Positions 44,430-52,740 of a stretch of 64,000 nt of DNA are shown here, one piece after another. Each line of letters begins with the position of its first letter. The first letter of the stretch is position 1. The notes beneath the pieces are model-generated. The model worked only from the letters and a program-made list of their open reading frames with translations. It made no database searches and was not told the origin of the DNA. Both the position numbers and the translations under genes were made by a program. Source of the DNA: CAYJFD01 sp964369605 (GTDB lineage Bacteria; Bacteroidota; Bacteroidia; Bacteroidales; UBA932); contig CAYJFD010000002.1 of the NCBI GenBank assembly GCA_964369605.1, positions 39,126 to 103,125 of the forward strand, in the 5' to 3' direction.

Positions 44430-45512
44430 TTAATCGACCTCCAGGTTTTCATTTTGACTTGCATCCCACGAGTCAAGATGCTCAGTATCAAACAATATCT
44501 TCTTTCCTGTAACTGGTAGAGAGAGAGTATACACTATATTATCTCCCTCTGACCAAGCCTTAGATAGATTTACAGATTTAGGAATAGTTCTATAATCAGC
44601 CATCAAGACACTACCATTATACACTCTATAGTACACTTTTACCGTGATAGTAGAGGTCGTTTGAGGAATGAGCATTAACACTCCTTCACTACCAGTGATA
44701 TATTTAGCACCTGAACCTACGTGACTAACTGGAGTAGAACCTTGCGCTTGATAATAAGTGTAAGTACTTGGAGCTCCTGAAGCTCTCCACTCTCCCAGTC
44801 CGTTAGAGTGAGTAGCATCAAATATAAATTCGCCTTCTGGCTTAACTCCCTCCAACTCTACTTTATGAACCTCATAACGCAAGGGCATACTTCCTATAGA
44901 AGAATTCTCTCCTTTAAAGCTGAACTGTATCCTGGTTAAAATATGCTTAAAATCAAACTTTACTAGCTTATCAGATGATCCAGATATTGCCTGAGCACTT
45001 GCATAATTAATTCCTGAAATCAAAGAAACCACCACATCGCTCTGTTTACTATTATCATCATTTGGTGCTGTATAAGTTAGTTTTGGCATACTTATAGCGG
45101 TTGGCTCAACATAACTTGGATAGCTTTCACCTGATGACGAAGCACTGTTTGGAGAGTATGCAAAAAAGTTCAACTTAATATCATCATTCAATGGCCAATA
45201 GTAATCGTTCATTGTTTGCCAACTAGATGTGGACGAAATCCTATAAACATCTACATTGCTCATATAAATAGTACCTGCTTTTGTCGCCATTGATTCACCC
45301 TCAACTTCAAAATAAGCAGATGTTCTAAATTTCAGAAAATCATTATTCAACAAATCCTCAGCTCTTGTTTTAGCTACATCTACATACGAACCAAAACCGA
45401 TACCATTAGCCTCTCTTATAGGCTGTTCGATTTCATTCTTTGTACAGGCATTAAACACAAATAGCGATACCATCAATAGACCTAACGTCCCTTTCTGCAC
45501 ATTTAGAGACAT
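44430..45512 (-). CDS. Fimbrillin-family lipoprotein
   Basis: Probable structural subunit of FimA/Mfa1-type surface fimbriae, built by lipoprotein export and protease-triggered strand exchange. From ATG 45,512 the sequence begins MSLNVQKGTLGLLMVSLFVFNAC, a lipoprotein signal with the lipobox Cys near residue 23. Mature features: VAKTRAEDLLNNDFLKF near the start, the two-domain beta-sandwich with the basic site VDVAKTR (a candidate gingipain-like cleavage site), and the C-terminal VYYRVYNGSVLMADYRTIPKSVNLSKAW segment with the end DSWDASQNENLEVD. The same frame stays open to 45,686, adding 58 residues; I prefer the shorter form because the lipoprotein signal should be N-terminal. Confidence 0.82.
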   Translation of the reverse strand: MSLNVQKGTLGLLMVSLFVFNACTKNEIEQPIREANGIGFGSYVDVAKTRAEDLLNNDFLKFRTSAYFEVEGESMATKAGTIYMSNVDVYRISSTSSWQTMNDYYWPLNDDIKLNFFAYSPNSASSSGESYPSYVEPTAISMPKLTYTAPNDDNSKQSDVVVSLISGINYASAQAISGSSDKLVKFDFKHILTRIQFSFKGENSSIGSMPLRYEVHKVELEGVKPEGEFIFDATHSNGLGEWRASGAPSTYTYYQAQGSTPVSHVGSGAKYITGSEGVLMLIPQTTSTITVKVYYRVYNGSVLMADYRTIPKSVNLSKAWSEGDNIVYTLSLPVTGKKILFDTEHLDSWDASQNENLEVD

Positions 45513-45686
45513 TCCCCTAGTCATCACTCTTGTTACACCTGTCCTCTTATCAATTTGCTCGGTCCTATTTATTTTTTGTATTATTCCCTGCATGAATACT
45601 TGATCGAACATTTGCTTTAACACTTGCACTACGCTTAACACTCCTTGAGTAATGTTTTTTCTCATCATCTTCTTGATCTTGTTCAT

Positions 45687-45989
45687 TTAAATTTTTATAT
45701 AGTTTTTGTTTATTCTTTCACACCTAACCAGATGTACACTTTTACTAAATATAGTACTTGGATGACACTTCAGGCATTGAATTTCCGCTCGTTCCGCCTG
45801 CAGCTTCCTGTTTATCCATCGATTTTTTCTAGTCGGTTTCACTGGACTCGTTCTCTTCTGATTATTTTGACTTTTCAATTCACTTTCAGAATCTTTCCTT
45901 GCCTTTATTCCAGCCAAGACTCCTGAACTCAATGCTGCTAATACTGATTTTGGTTTTAACATAATTCCCATTTTTTTAATTGTTTTCAT
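45687..45989 (-). CDS. Short frame in the fimbrial operon, doubtful
   Basis: A 100-residue basic frame, MKTIKKMGIMLKPKSVLAAL at the start, lies between the DUF5119 gene and the fimbrillin on the same strand; its TAA ends immediately before the ATG at 45,686. No family is recognised, and the Arg/Lys/Cys-rich second half looks unlike an exported protein. Either it is a small real gene, a decayed gene, or chance. Low confidence. Confidence 0.3.
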   Translation of the reverse strand: MKTIKKMGIMLKPKSVLAALSSGVLAGIKARKDSESELKSQNNQKRTSPVKPTRKNRWINRKLQAERAEIQCLKCHPSTIFSKSVHLVRCERINKNYIKI

Positions 45990-46043
45990 ATTTCATCGTT
46001 TAACTAGTTAATATATGTATAATACTTTAAGAGCACATAAACC

Positions 46044-47027
46044 TTAAAGATTCAAGTTTTCCTCCTGCTCATCTCCCCACGAGTCCACTTCTGCATCAAA
46101 GCCCCCACCCTCAGAATCAGCTGGCACGACATCTGGCAACACTATATCTATATCACCATCCTTAAAACCGACCTCAAAACATAGCTCATACCCCTGCGCT
46201 GGTTTGACGATATGAACCTCACCGGTCAATGGTATAGAATAAGTCAGTACAGTTTCTTTATCCACCAACAAAAAATCTACTTCAAATAAGCCTTTCCACT
46301 CCTCCTGCTTCCCTGCATTTTGATACTGTAGGCCAAAAGAATTGAAGCTAAACTTCAACTCACCTTCCCCATAACTACCATCTATTTCCCAAGAATCTAG
46401 CTCAAAACTTTCTGTTGAACTACTCCTACACATAGAATCAACGATAAATGCATCTGCCATACCCACAATACTTGCTCTAACATCAAACAAATTATGAATT
46501 CCTTTCAGCTTCAGGCTTAACTGTGAACGTTGAACTATCCTCTTTGGTTCTAAAAAAATACTATTTACCACTAAAACACTATCAGTAGCTCCACCTAGAC
46601 CATAACCATAGACTGCTTTAGCTTTATCTGAAACTTCTATCCCTTTTTGCACATCTAAGGCAAAGGACTCCGAATCAGCTAATAATCCGCCATGCGCGGC
46701 AGTTATCCTAAAAGTAGAGACACTGTCACTCCTTACAAAGTTCAAACTTGGGTAATTTTCCATTGAATAACTAAACAACACTAATTCATAATTACCCTCT
46801 TCTAATGGAACATAAAAATGATCCACTTCATTAGTTCGAAATATCTCTTTAGGATAAAACCACGCACTTGCCCCCTGTGGCACTCCAAATTCCTCCAAAT
46901 TCGACCAGTCCACAATAAGTTCTACATTTAAATATGAATGATATTCACTAAATATCTCTCTTCTTTCACACGCACTAAACGTCACAACTACTAACAAACA
47001 AATAATATATTTTACTAATCCTAACAT
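46044..47027 (-). CDS. DUF5119 lipoprotein of the fimbrial operon
   Basis: 327-residue lipoprotein (signal MLGLVKYIICLLVVVTFSAC, Cys 20) with the DUF5119 hallmark CERREIFSEYHSYLNVELIVDWSNLEEFGVPQGASAWFYPK directly after the anchor. DUF5119 proteins are encoded with fimbrillins and DUF3575 proteins in Bacteroidetes and are thought to be anchor or accessory subunits of fimbriae (Mfa2/FimB-like). The C-terminus has an acidic segment (PADSEGGGFDAEVDSWGDEQEENLNL), which resembles the end of the fimbrillin (DSWDASQNENLEVD). Confidence 0.84.
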   Translation of the reverse strand: MLGLVKYIICLLVVVTFSACERREIFSEYHSYLNVELIVDWSNLEEFGVPQGASAWFYPKEIFRTNEVDHFYVPLEEGNYELVLFSYSMENYPSLNFVRSDSVSTFRITAAHGGLLADSESFALDVQKGIEVSDKAKAVYGYGLGGATDSVLVVNSIFLEPKRIVQRSQLSLKLKGIHNLFDVRASIVGMADAFIVDSMCRSSSTESFELDSWEIDGSYGEGELKFSFNSFGLQYQNAGKQEEWKGLFEVDFLLVDKETVLTYSIPLTGEVHIVKPAQGYELCFEVGFKDGDIDIVLPDVVPADSEGGGFDAEVDSWGDEQEENLNL

Positions 47028-47036
47028 TAATCCCTC

Positions 47037-47672
47037 TTACTTAAATAAATACCAAACCAATGAAACCTTCACCTTAGTAGGTCCAAGCCAAGAAAATTTA
47101 CCAGTATAATCCAATACTAAATACTCTTCACCTACAACATTATAATGTCTATAATTAGTCCTCAGATAACCTAAACCAACATAGTACTCTAAACCAAGCG
47201 ACCCCTCCTTATTCAAACTATGAACATAGCCCAAGCCCAAACCAAAAGCAATATAAAATTCACCCTGATAACCCTTTGAATTCCAACCAAAGTCATACAG
47301 CCCTCCAGAGGTATAAGCAGTCAAAAAACATCCCCTAGCATATATATCAAACCAGTATCTCGCTTCCAAAGAAAGAGAAAGCACCTGAAAAGCCTTAGAA
47401 TTATCTCGACTTAACCACCACGGGAAAAGCCACTCTCCAGTCACACTCCAACTCCCAGTTAGCGGATACTCTAACTCAACATTCAAGGCTGACACAAAAT
47501 CATAAAGCAAATTCGTCTTCACCGCAAATCCCTCCCACCCCTTATAGGCATTATATTCACCCTGTACATCTTGACATACTTCCTGCGCTATAACATTACT
47601 ATTTAGCCCAAAAAAACACAGCATGATCACAAAATACAAATACCTATAAACCCCTCTCTTCATACTAATCAA
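47037..47672 (-). CDS. DUF3575 outer membrane protein of the fimbrial operon
   Basis: 211-residue protein with a signal peptide (about 1-29, ending NVIAQ) and a predicted outer-membrane beta-barrel. The segment AVKTNLLYDFVSALNVELEYPLTGSWSVTGEWLFPWW (about 51-88) is typical of DUF3575, and GLGLGYVHSLNKEGSLGLEYYVGLGYLRTNYRHY supplies later strands. It is the first gene of the operon with the DUF5119 and fimbrillin genes, 9 bp from the next. Probably helps secrete or assemble the fimbriae (inference). Confidence 0.85.
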   Translation of the reverse strand: MISMKRGVYRYLYFVIMLCFFGLNSNVIAQEVCQDVQGEYNAYKGWEGFAVKTNLLYDFVSALNVELEYPLTGSWSVTGEWLFPWWLSRDNSKAFQVLSLSLEARYWFDIYARGCFLTAYTSGGLYDFGWNSKGYQGEFYIAFGLGLGYVHSLNKEGSLGLEYYVGLGYLRTNYRHYNVVGEEYLVLDYTGKFSWLGPTKVKVSLVWYLFK

Positions 47673-47842
47673 TTTATGATTTCAAATTTTACATATTAAA
47701 TCTCACTTGTAAAATTCGCCCCATTCACAAAAACATCCAAACCAAAACGTAAATTTTACCCACCAATTCGTGTTTTTCCCTTTCAAAAAATATGAATCCC
47801 ACCCATTTCATTATATTTTTTCATCCATATTTCATTTTTTAC

Positions 47843-47872
47843 TTGCAAAATAAAATTTATTATATATCTTTG
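47843..47872 (+). promoter_or_regulatory. Promoter of the tRNA-Ser gene
   Basis: TTG (47,843-47,845) and TATCTTTG (47,865-47,872) are separated by 19 bp, matching the Bacteroidetes consensus. The tRNA starts about 20 bp after the probable start site. Confidence 0.72.
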
Positions 47873-47898
47873 CAGTCCCAATTCAAAAAAGGGACACT

Positions 47899-47983
47899 GG
47901 AGAGATGGCAGAGTGGTCGAATGCGGCGGTCTTGAAAACCGTTGTACTGCGAGGTACCGGGGGTTCGAATCCCTCTCTCTCCG
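47899..47983 (+). tRNA. tRNA-Ser (anticodon TGA)
   Basis: An 85-nt tRNA with GGAGAGA/TCTCTCC acceptor stem, TGGCAGAGTGG D-loop region, anticodon stem GCGGT-CTTGAAA-ACCGT with anticodon TGA, a long variable arm (TGTACTGCGAGGTACCG) as expected for class II serine tRNAs, and the T-arm GGGGGTTCGAATCCC. CCA is not fully encoded. It sits at the boundary between core genes and the defence island, and its 3' end is a usual integration target. Confidence 0.96.
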
Positions 47984-47990
47984 CACTAAA

Positions 47991-48005
47991 GCCTGATTAT
48001 CAGGC
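47991..48005 (+). repeat. 15-bp palindrome just after the tRNA
   Basis: GCCTGA TTA TCAGGC, a perfect 6-pair inverted repeat with a 3-nt centre, begins 8 bp after the tRNA 3' end. At the junction of core and island it may be an integrase-binding or crossover site, or part of tRNA transcript processing; both are inference. Confidence 0.5.
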
Positions 48006-48018
48006 GATTGCGGAAACT

Positions 48019-48065
48019 ACACCCAATTTTACACCCAAAAATGTAAAATTGGGTGTTTTCTTTTT
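48019..48065 (+). terminator. Strong terminator downstream of tRNA-Ser
   Basis: ACACCCAATTTTAC (48,019-48,032) pairs perfectly with GTAAAATTGGGTGT (48,043-48,056), a 14-pair stem with a 10-nt loop, followed by the T-rich run TTTTCTTTTTATTT. It would end the tRNA transcript. Confidence 0.85.
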
Positions 48066-48233
48066 ATTTGGGTTGATATTTGCTCTTTCTGTCTTTCACA
48101 GTGGCTACATGACGGCAAAACGTAGAAAGTTTGAGAATTTCACACCCAGCTCCACATTCAATTCTACACACAATGGCTAAAATTAGCCCACATAACCAAC
48201 TTAATGATATCGTAGAAGAACTTATGCAAAACG
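48066..48233. other. Island end region without a clear gene
   Basis: About 170 bp between the tRNA terminator and the terminator of the defence operon. It holds no convincing coding frame. CACCC motifs recur (48,141-48,150 and 48,261-48,270), and its character (short repeats, tRNA-proximal) fits the outer end of an integrated element. Confidence 0.4.
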
Positions 48234-48272
48234 AAAAAATGGGTGCAAATCCGAAGATTACACCCAATTTTT
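48234..48272 (-). terminator. Terminator of the defence operon
   Basis: On the minus strand AAAATTGGGTG ... CACCCATTTTTTCG, a short GC stem extended by A/T pairs and followed by a T-run, overlapping the last bases of the metallopeptidase stop. The stem shares the ACACCCAATTTT sequence with the tRNA terminator at 48,019. Confidence 0.7.
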
Positions 48273-48947
48273 ACATAAATTTTTCCAAACGCTCCTTCCA
48301 TCTTTTCCAATCGGGCATCTCACTTTCTAAGAGTTCATAGAACGCTTTTGTATGATTGTGATGTACTAGATGGGTTAGCTCGTGTGCTATAACATAGTCG
48401 ATACATGGCTTAGGCATCTTTATTAGCTCGGTGTTAAGAATAATTTTACCCCCTGCTGTACAACTCCCCCAACGATTTTCCATCTCTTGTATATATATCG
48501 ACGAGGGTTCTACACCATAGCGAGCGAAACGAGCGATTATAGGCTCAGCAATCTCTGCGAACTTTATTTTAGCACGTTCCTTATACCACCCTTTTAACAA
48601 TTCCTTTGCTTTGGACTTTGGAGAGCAAACCACTTCAAAGCATCTCCCCTTGTATTGAACACTATTAGGTTTTCCTTCCTCCACTCTTAACATATACTGT
48701 CTGCCCAAATAGTAATGAGATTCTCCGCTGATATATTGCCGTTCGGGTATTCTATCCCCAAAAGAGTCGAAATAACTTTGCTGCTTTATTATCCACGTAG
48801 CTCGTTTTGCAACTTTTTGTCTTATTACTTCTAAATTGCAGTCAATGGGCGCTTTTACCTCAATTCGTTTATTGNNNNNNNNNNACGATTAGAATAATGC
48901 ACTGTGTAACTTAGTTCACGATCAGACCACGTTATATTATCCACCAT
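48271..48947 (-). CDS. YgjP/SprT-type zinc metallopeptidase, interrupted by an assembly gap
   Basis: M48-like (DUF45/YgjP) protein found next to hsdR in many type I restriction operons; its role there is not settled. The visible start MVDNITWSDRELSYTVHYSNR (ATG 48,947) is followed by ten N bases (48,875-48,884), then NKRIEVKAPIDCNLEVIRQK. The zinc site is YVIAHELTHLVHHNHTKAFYE (HExxH plus a third His), and RWGSC and LIKMPKPCIDYV are typical. The frame before and after the gap only joins if the true gap length is 2 mod 3 (for example 8 or 11), so the ten-N length is a placeholder. Its ATG overlaps the hsdR TAA by one base (TAATG), so translation is coupled. Confidence 0.88.
48875..48884. other. 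Assembly gap of ten N
   Basis: Ten undetermined bases inside the metallopeptidase gene. The stated length would shift the reading frame. Confidence 0.98.
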
Positions 48948-51900
48948 TAGTTATACCACTTTTTAGCCACCTCTACGGAGCGATCAACAATAGTGTCAAT
49001 ATCAGTAAAAGAAAGCTCCACTCCCTCTTCTCTTTTTACTATATCAATGAGATAATCTTCTATAGAAAGTTTTATCCTACCCACGATTGCTTCTTTTGAA
49101 GCCCAATCTACAATAACATTATCGCTGTCAAAAATCAGAGATTTAATTATTTTCTCAATCTGCAAGGCAGTATTTATAGCAATTTCCCTTAAATCTAAAT
49201 CACAGCCTTCTGTATAGATACTTTTGTATACTTCATAACTAAGACCGAAGAATGCTTTTGCTGTGTTACTTTCTTGTACTTCTATAGGCATTTCACTATC
49301 TGTATGATTCAGCACTTGCTCTTTTATTTCATTCACGCTATTCAAATACTCAATTTCAGTGATTCGCCCTTGCTCGTATGCAGAGATTGTCTCTTTTAGC
49401 AAAACAGAAAACTTCTTATAAAAAACTGGGTCTGTTTCAATGTTTTCTGTAATATACTTTGCTGTTCGAGAGGCAATAGTATCTGCTTTTGCAGCAGTGC
49501 CAGTTACACGCTCCACTTCTTCAGCAAATTTTTCCTTATCAAAAATATTAACAAGCTCCGTTATCACCTCCACATCTCCACTTTCAATATGAGTGTTTAT
49601 GAGTTTTTGAATTTGGCCTTCATATTGCTTATAGTCAATAGTGTCAGAATATCTCTCCTGCACTGCACTGCGCAGTTTAAGAAACATCTTTAAGTCGCGT
49701 TTGTACATCTCCACATCTTCTTGTGAGGTAGAGTTATGAAATACAATAGAGGACAGAGCTAACTTAAGCGATCGAGCAAAAATGGTGAGTTTCTCATAAA
49801 AAGACTCTCTAGTTTCCTGCGAGCGTAAAAATTCGCTATAAGCCTCCAAATCTCCACGATTCCCAACTCCTTTGAACACGTTCCAAAGATTAGAATGATG
49901 TTCAGGCAGTTTCTCTACAACATCTGAAATATCTGTGAATGTACCCTCCACATCTGCATCGTCAAATTCGGCATCAGAGTAAACCTCAAGCGCTTGAGTT
50001 AATTCTTCCAGTACTCCATAGTAATCTACAATATAACCAAATTCTTTGCCTTTGCTCACTCGGTTTACACGTGCTATTGCCTGCAATAAAGTGTGCGCTT
50101 TAAGACTACGATCAAGATACAAGACCGTGTTTTTAGGCTCATCAAATCCAGTGAGCAACTTATCCACTACAATTATTATTTCTGGTTTATCATCATTCTT
50201 AAACCTATTAATTACATTTGTCTCATATCTTTTTGCCGTACCATGCTCATCCATCATCTTCTTCCAGAATGCAAGTTCACTGTTAGAGGTTTCTCCATAG
50301 GCAGTCTCCTCTCCTTCACGTGTATCTGGAGATGTTATCAGCACTTCCGAAGAAACATAACCGATTTCGTCAAGGAATTTCTTGTATAGTATAGCAATCC
50401 GTTTGCGAGGGGCTACCAGTTGAGCTTTGAACTCTGTTCCCTGCCAATTATCCCTGAAATGCAAAGAAATATCCCACGCAATTGAATATATGCGCTGCTC
50501 AGCTTGGTTTAGCTCGTCGGCTCTGCTAAATTTTTTCTTTATATCTACAATTTGATACTCTGTAAGTGGCTCACAAATTTTATCAAAAAACTTATCTATC
50601 ACCCCTCCGTGCACCGTTTGTGGTACTAATCTCCCCTCATAAAGCAGAGGCACTACTGCACCATCTTTGACTGCTTGAGTTACGGTATATATTGGACGAA
50701 TAAGTCCACCAAATTTTTGTGCTGTACTTCGTTCTTTTTTCATCAGAGGCGTTCCAGTCATAGCAATAAAACAAGCATTGGGCATCGTGCGCTCCATTTT
50801 AATCCCCATCTCGCCATATTGTGAGCGGTGTCCCTCATCTATCAATACAAATATATTATGGTCGGTAAGTGGTGATTTAATGCCTTTTACTGCTGCATCA
50901 AATTTATTTATAATGGTAGTGATTACTGCATCACTCTTGCTTTTGAGCAGTTCTATAAGTTGACTTCCCGTCTTTGCATTCTCCACATTAGTCCCACATT
51001 TACGGAAAGTACTGGTAATCTGTCTATCCAAGTCGGTGCGGTCGGTTACAAGCACAATCTTCGGGTTTTTAATGGTAGAATCCATCACGATAGCCTGTGC
51101 CAATAGTACCATCGTGAGCGATTTTCCACTACCTTGTGTGTGCCATATCACGCCACCTTTACGCTTTCCTCCCTCTATATTACGTACTCGCTCAATGGTT
51201 TTGTGTACGGCAAAATATTGCTGATAACGTGCTATTTTTTTTATTCCATCATCGTAAAGTGTGAAGTTGAACATCAAATCCAGCAAACGCTCAGGGCGAC
51301 AAAGCGAATAGAGATACTCATCCTGCTCTGTTGGCAAAATGGGTGCAGAGTATAGCTCCTCGAAATGCTTGCGCACATAGTGGTAACGCTCCGAAAATAG
51401 TTTTTCGTTTATCAGCTTCGTGTTTACGAGCTTTGCCAATTCAGCCATATGCTCCGCCTCTTCTTGCGTAGAGGAGAATTGATTGTTCCATTTTGCCCAA
51501 AACTTATCGGGAGTTCCTGTAGTGGCATAACTTGCCGCCTGTGTAGCTATGGCAAGCAAAAGAGCCGAGTATTGATATAACGAGCGTATTCCATCATCTT
51601 TCTGATTGCGCAAATGCTGAGATATAGCTTGCTCTATAGAACCTTTAATATCTGGACGTTTACACTCTATCACACAGAGCGGTATTCCATTAACAAAAAG
51701 CACTATATCTGGGCGATAGGTGTCGCTACTACCGCTCCTTGTTACCGAAAACTCCTCTGTAACGTGAAAAACATTATTCTTTATATTCTTCCAATCAATA
51801 TACTGAAGTACGAAAGATTTCTTGTTGCCGTCAATGCTCTGCTCCAAACTCTTGCCTGCTGTGAGTAGGTCGTATATAGTTTGCGAGGTTGTTATATACC

Positions 51901-52165
51901 CCTCGCTATTAGACACGTTGCGCAGCACATCTATGCCGAGCGTAATGTTTTGCGGAGAGAACAGTACTGTTTTAGTGGAACTAACCTGAGCCACATTTAT
52001 GCGCTCCAATTGCTTTCGCAAAATAGGCTCAAGTAGCACGTTTGCTGTGCTCTCACCTCTCAACGCCATTGCTTCGGCAGGCGTAAGATATGTATATCCC
52101 AACTTCTCCAACAACATCAGAGCGGGGATTTGACTTATATGGTCTTCTTTGAATGATAGGGTCAT
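48947..52165 (-). CDS. hsdR: Type I restriction enzyme R subunit
   Basis: Motor and nuclease subunit of the HsdR2M2S complex, which translocates DNA from unmodified sites and cuts it at a distance. The 1,072-residue protein has the PD-(D/E)xK nuclease near the N-terminus (D153, E167, K169 in RPDIVLFVNGIPLCVIECKRPD), Walker A in WHTQGSGKSLTM (about 345), Walker B/DExH in LIDEGHRSQYG (about 443), TGTPLMKK, then RecA2 with VDKLLTGFDEPK and LLQAIARVNR. Length and order are normal. The most downstream large gene of the operon; six other defence-type genes lie between it and hsdS. Confidence 0.96.
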   Translation of the reverse strand: MTLSFKEDHISQIPALMLLEKLGYTYLTPAEAMALRGESTANVLLEPILRKQLERINVAQVSSTKTVLFSPQNITLGIDVLRNVSNSEGYITTSQTIYDLLTAGKSLEQSIDGNKKSFVLQYIDWKNIKNNVFHVTEEFSVTRSGSSDTYRPDIVLFVNGIPLCVIECKRPDIKGSIEQAISQHLRNQKDDGIRSLYQYSALLLAIATQAASYATTGTPDKFWAKWNNQFSSTQEEAEHMAELAKLVNTKLINEKLFSERYHYVRKHFEELYSAPILPTEQDEYLYSLCRPERLLDLMFNFTLYDDGIKKIARYQQYFAVHKTIERVRNIEGGKRKGGVIWHTQGSGKSLTMVLLAQAIVMDSTIKNPKIVLVTDRTDLDRQITSTFRKCGTNVENAKTGSQLIELLKSKSDAVITTIINKFDAAVKGIKSPLTDHNIFVLIDEGHRSQYGEMGIKMERTMPNACFIAMTGTPLMKKERSTAQKFGGLIRPIYTVTQAVKDGAVVPLLYEGRLVPQTVHGGVIDKFFDKICEPLTEYQIVDIKKKFSRADELNQAEQRIYSIAWDISLHFRDNWQGTEFKAQLVAPRKRIAILYKKFLDEIGYVSSEVLITSPDTREGEETAYGETSNSELAFWKKMMDEHGTAKRYETNVINRFKNDDKPEIIIVVDKLLTGFDEPKNTVLYLDRSLKAHTLLQAIARVNRVSKGKEFGYIVDYYGVLEELTQALEVYSDAEFDDADVEGTFTDISDVVEKLPEHHSNLWNVFKGVGNRGDLEAYSEFLRSQETRESFYEKLTIFARSLKLALSSIVFHNSTSQEDVEMYKRDLKMFLKLRSAVQERYSDTIDYKQYEGQIQKLINTHIESGDVEVITELVNIFDKEKFAEEVERVTGTAAKADTIASRTAKYITENIETDPVFYKKFSVLLKETISAYEQGRITEIEYLNSVNEIKEQVLNHTDSEMPIEVQESNTAKAFFGLSYEVYKSIYTEGCDLDLREIAINTALQIEKIIKSLIFDSDNVIVDWASKEAIVGRIKLSIEDYLIDIVKREEGVELSFTDIDTIVDRSVEVAKKWYN

Positions 52166-52176
52166 ATGAACGGATA

Positions 52177-52734
52177 TTATATAAATAAGCTAAGTAGTAA
52201 AAATAAAAGTAATGATGGTATAGCAAATTTTATGTTTAAAACAGCTAGGTTATAAGCTTTAAATTTTTTAGTGCATATTTGCGAGCATATGTGTATTTGA
52301 TTAAGTAAGTCCGTCTTATACTCTTGGTTATTTATACTCTCTATTTTATCATGCCAGTCCTCATTTTTTAGAGATCCAATTGACGCAAAAAATATTACAG
52401 AATCTACATTCCTTTCTGTTTTATCAATATTAGCAGTAAGGCTATTTAATAAATAAAATACTGCTGTTACGAGTAGTCCAAATGCTAGGACTAAAGTAAT
52501 TATTGTAAACGTTGATAAAGCACAAAATTCACCCTCTCCAGATTCTATATATATTCTAATAGGAGTAATTAATTTTTCTATAATACTATTTATATATTTG
52601 TTAGTAAATAGCAGAGGTATCAGTACACCGACAAAAGCAAAAATCACGGTCGCTTTTGTATCACAATTTGCAGTCCAACCAATTATTTTCGAATGTGTAG
52701 TTTCTGCGTATGAGTCAAATAATTCTTTTTCCAT
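52177..52734 (-). CDS. PycTM-like membrane effector (DUF5706)
   Basis: Predicted effector of a Pycsar-type system: in known systems a cyclic pyrimidine nucleotide triggers such membrane proteins to damage the membrane. The 185-residue protein has the DUF5706 pattern: ...KIIGWTANCDTKATVIFAFVGVLIPLLF (Asp25, Lys27 and membrane segment 1, about 29-44), membrane segment 2 (about 76-98), the conserved VDSVIFFASIGSLK box (about 110-123), LLNQIHICSQICTKKFKAYNLA (about 143-164), and a C-terminal segment (167-185). It starts 6 bp after the downstream cyclase and ends 11 bp before hsdR. The family call is from pattern recognition; the ligand is inferred from the neighbouring cyclases. Confidence 0.72.
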   Translation of the reverse strand: MEKELFDSYAETTHSKIIGWTANCDTKATVIFAFVGVLIPLLFTNKYINSIIEKLITPIRIYIESGEGEFCALSTFTIITLVLAFGLLVTAVFYLLNSLTANIDKTERNVDSVIFFASIGSLKNEDWHDKIESINNQEYKTDLLNQIHICSQICTKKFKAYNLAVLNIKFAIPSLLLFLLLSLFI

Positions 52735-52740
52735 AATTAA

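Noticed and set aside
47783..47986. Minus-strand open frame overlapping tRNA-Ser
   Set aside because: It is the reverse complement of the tRNA; such antisense tRNA frames are a classic false gene call.
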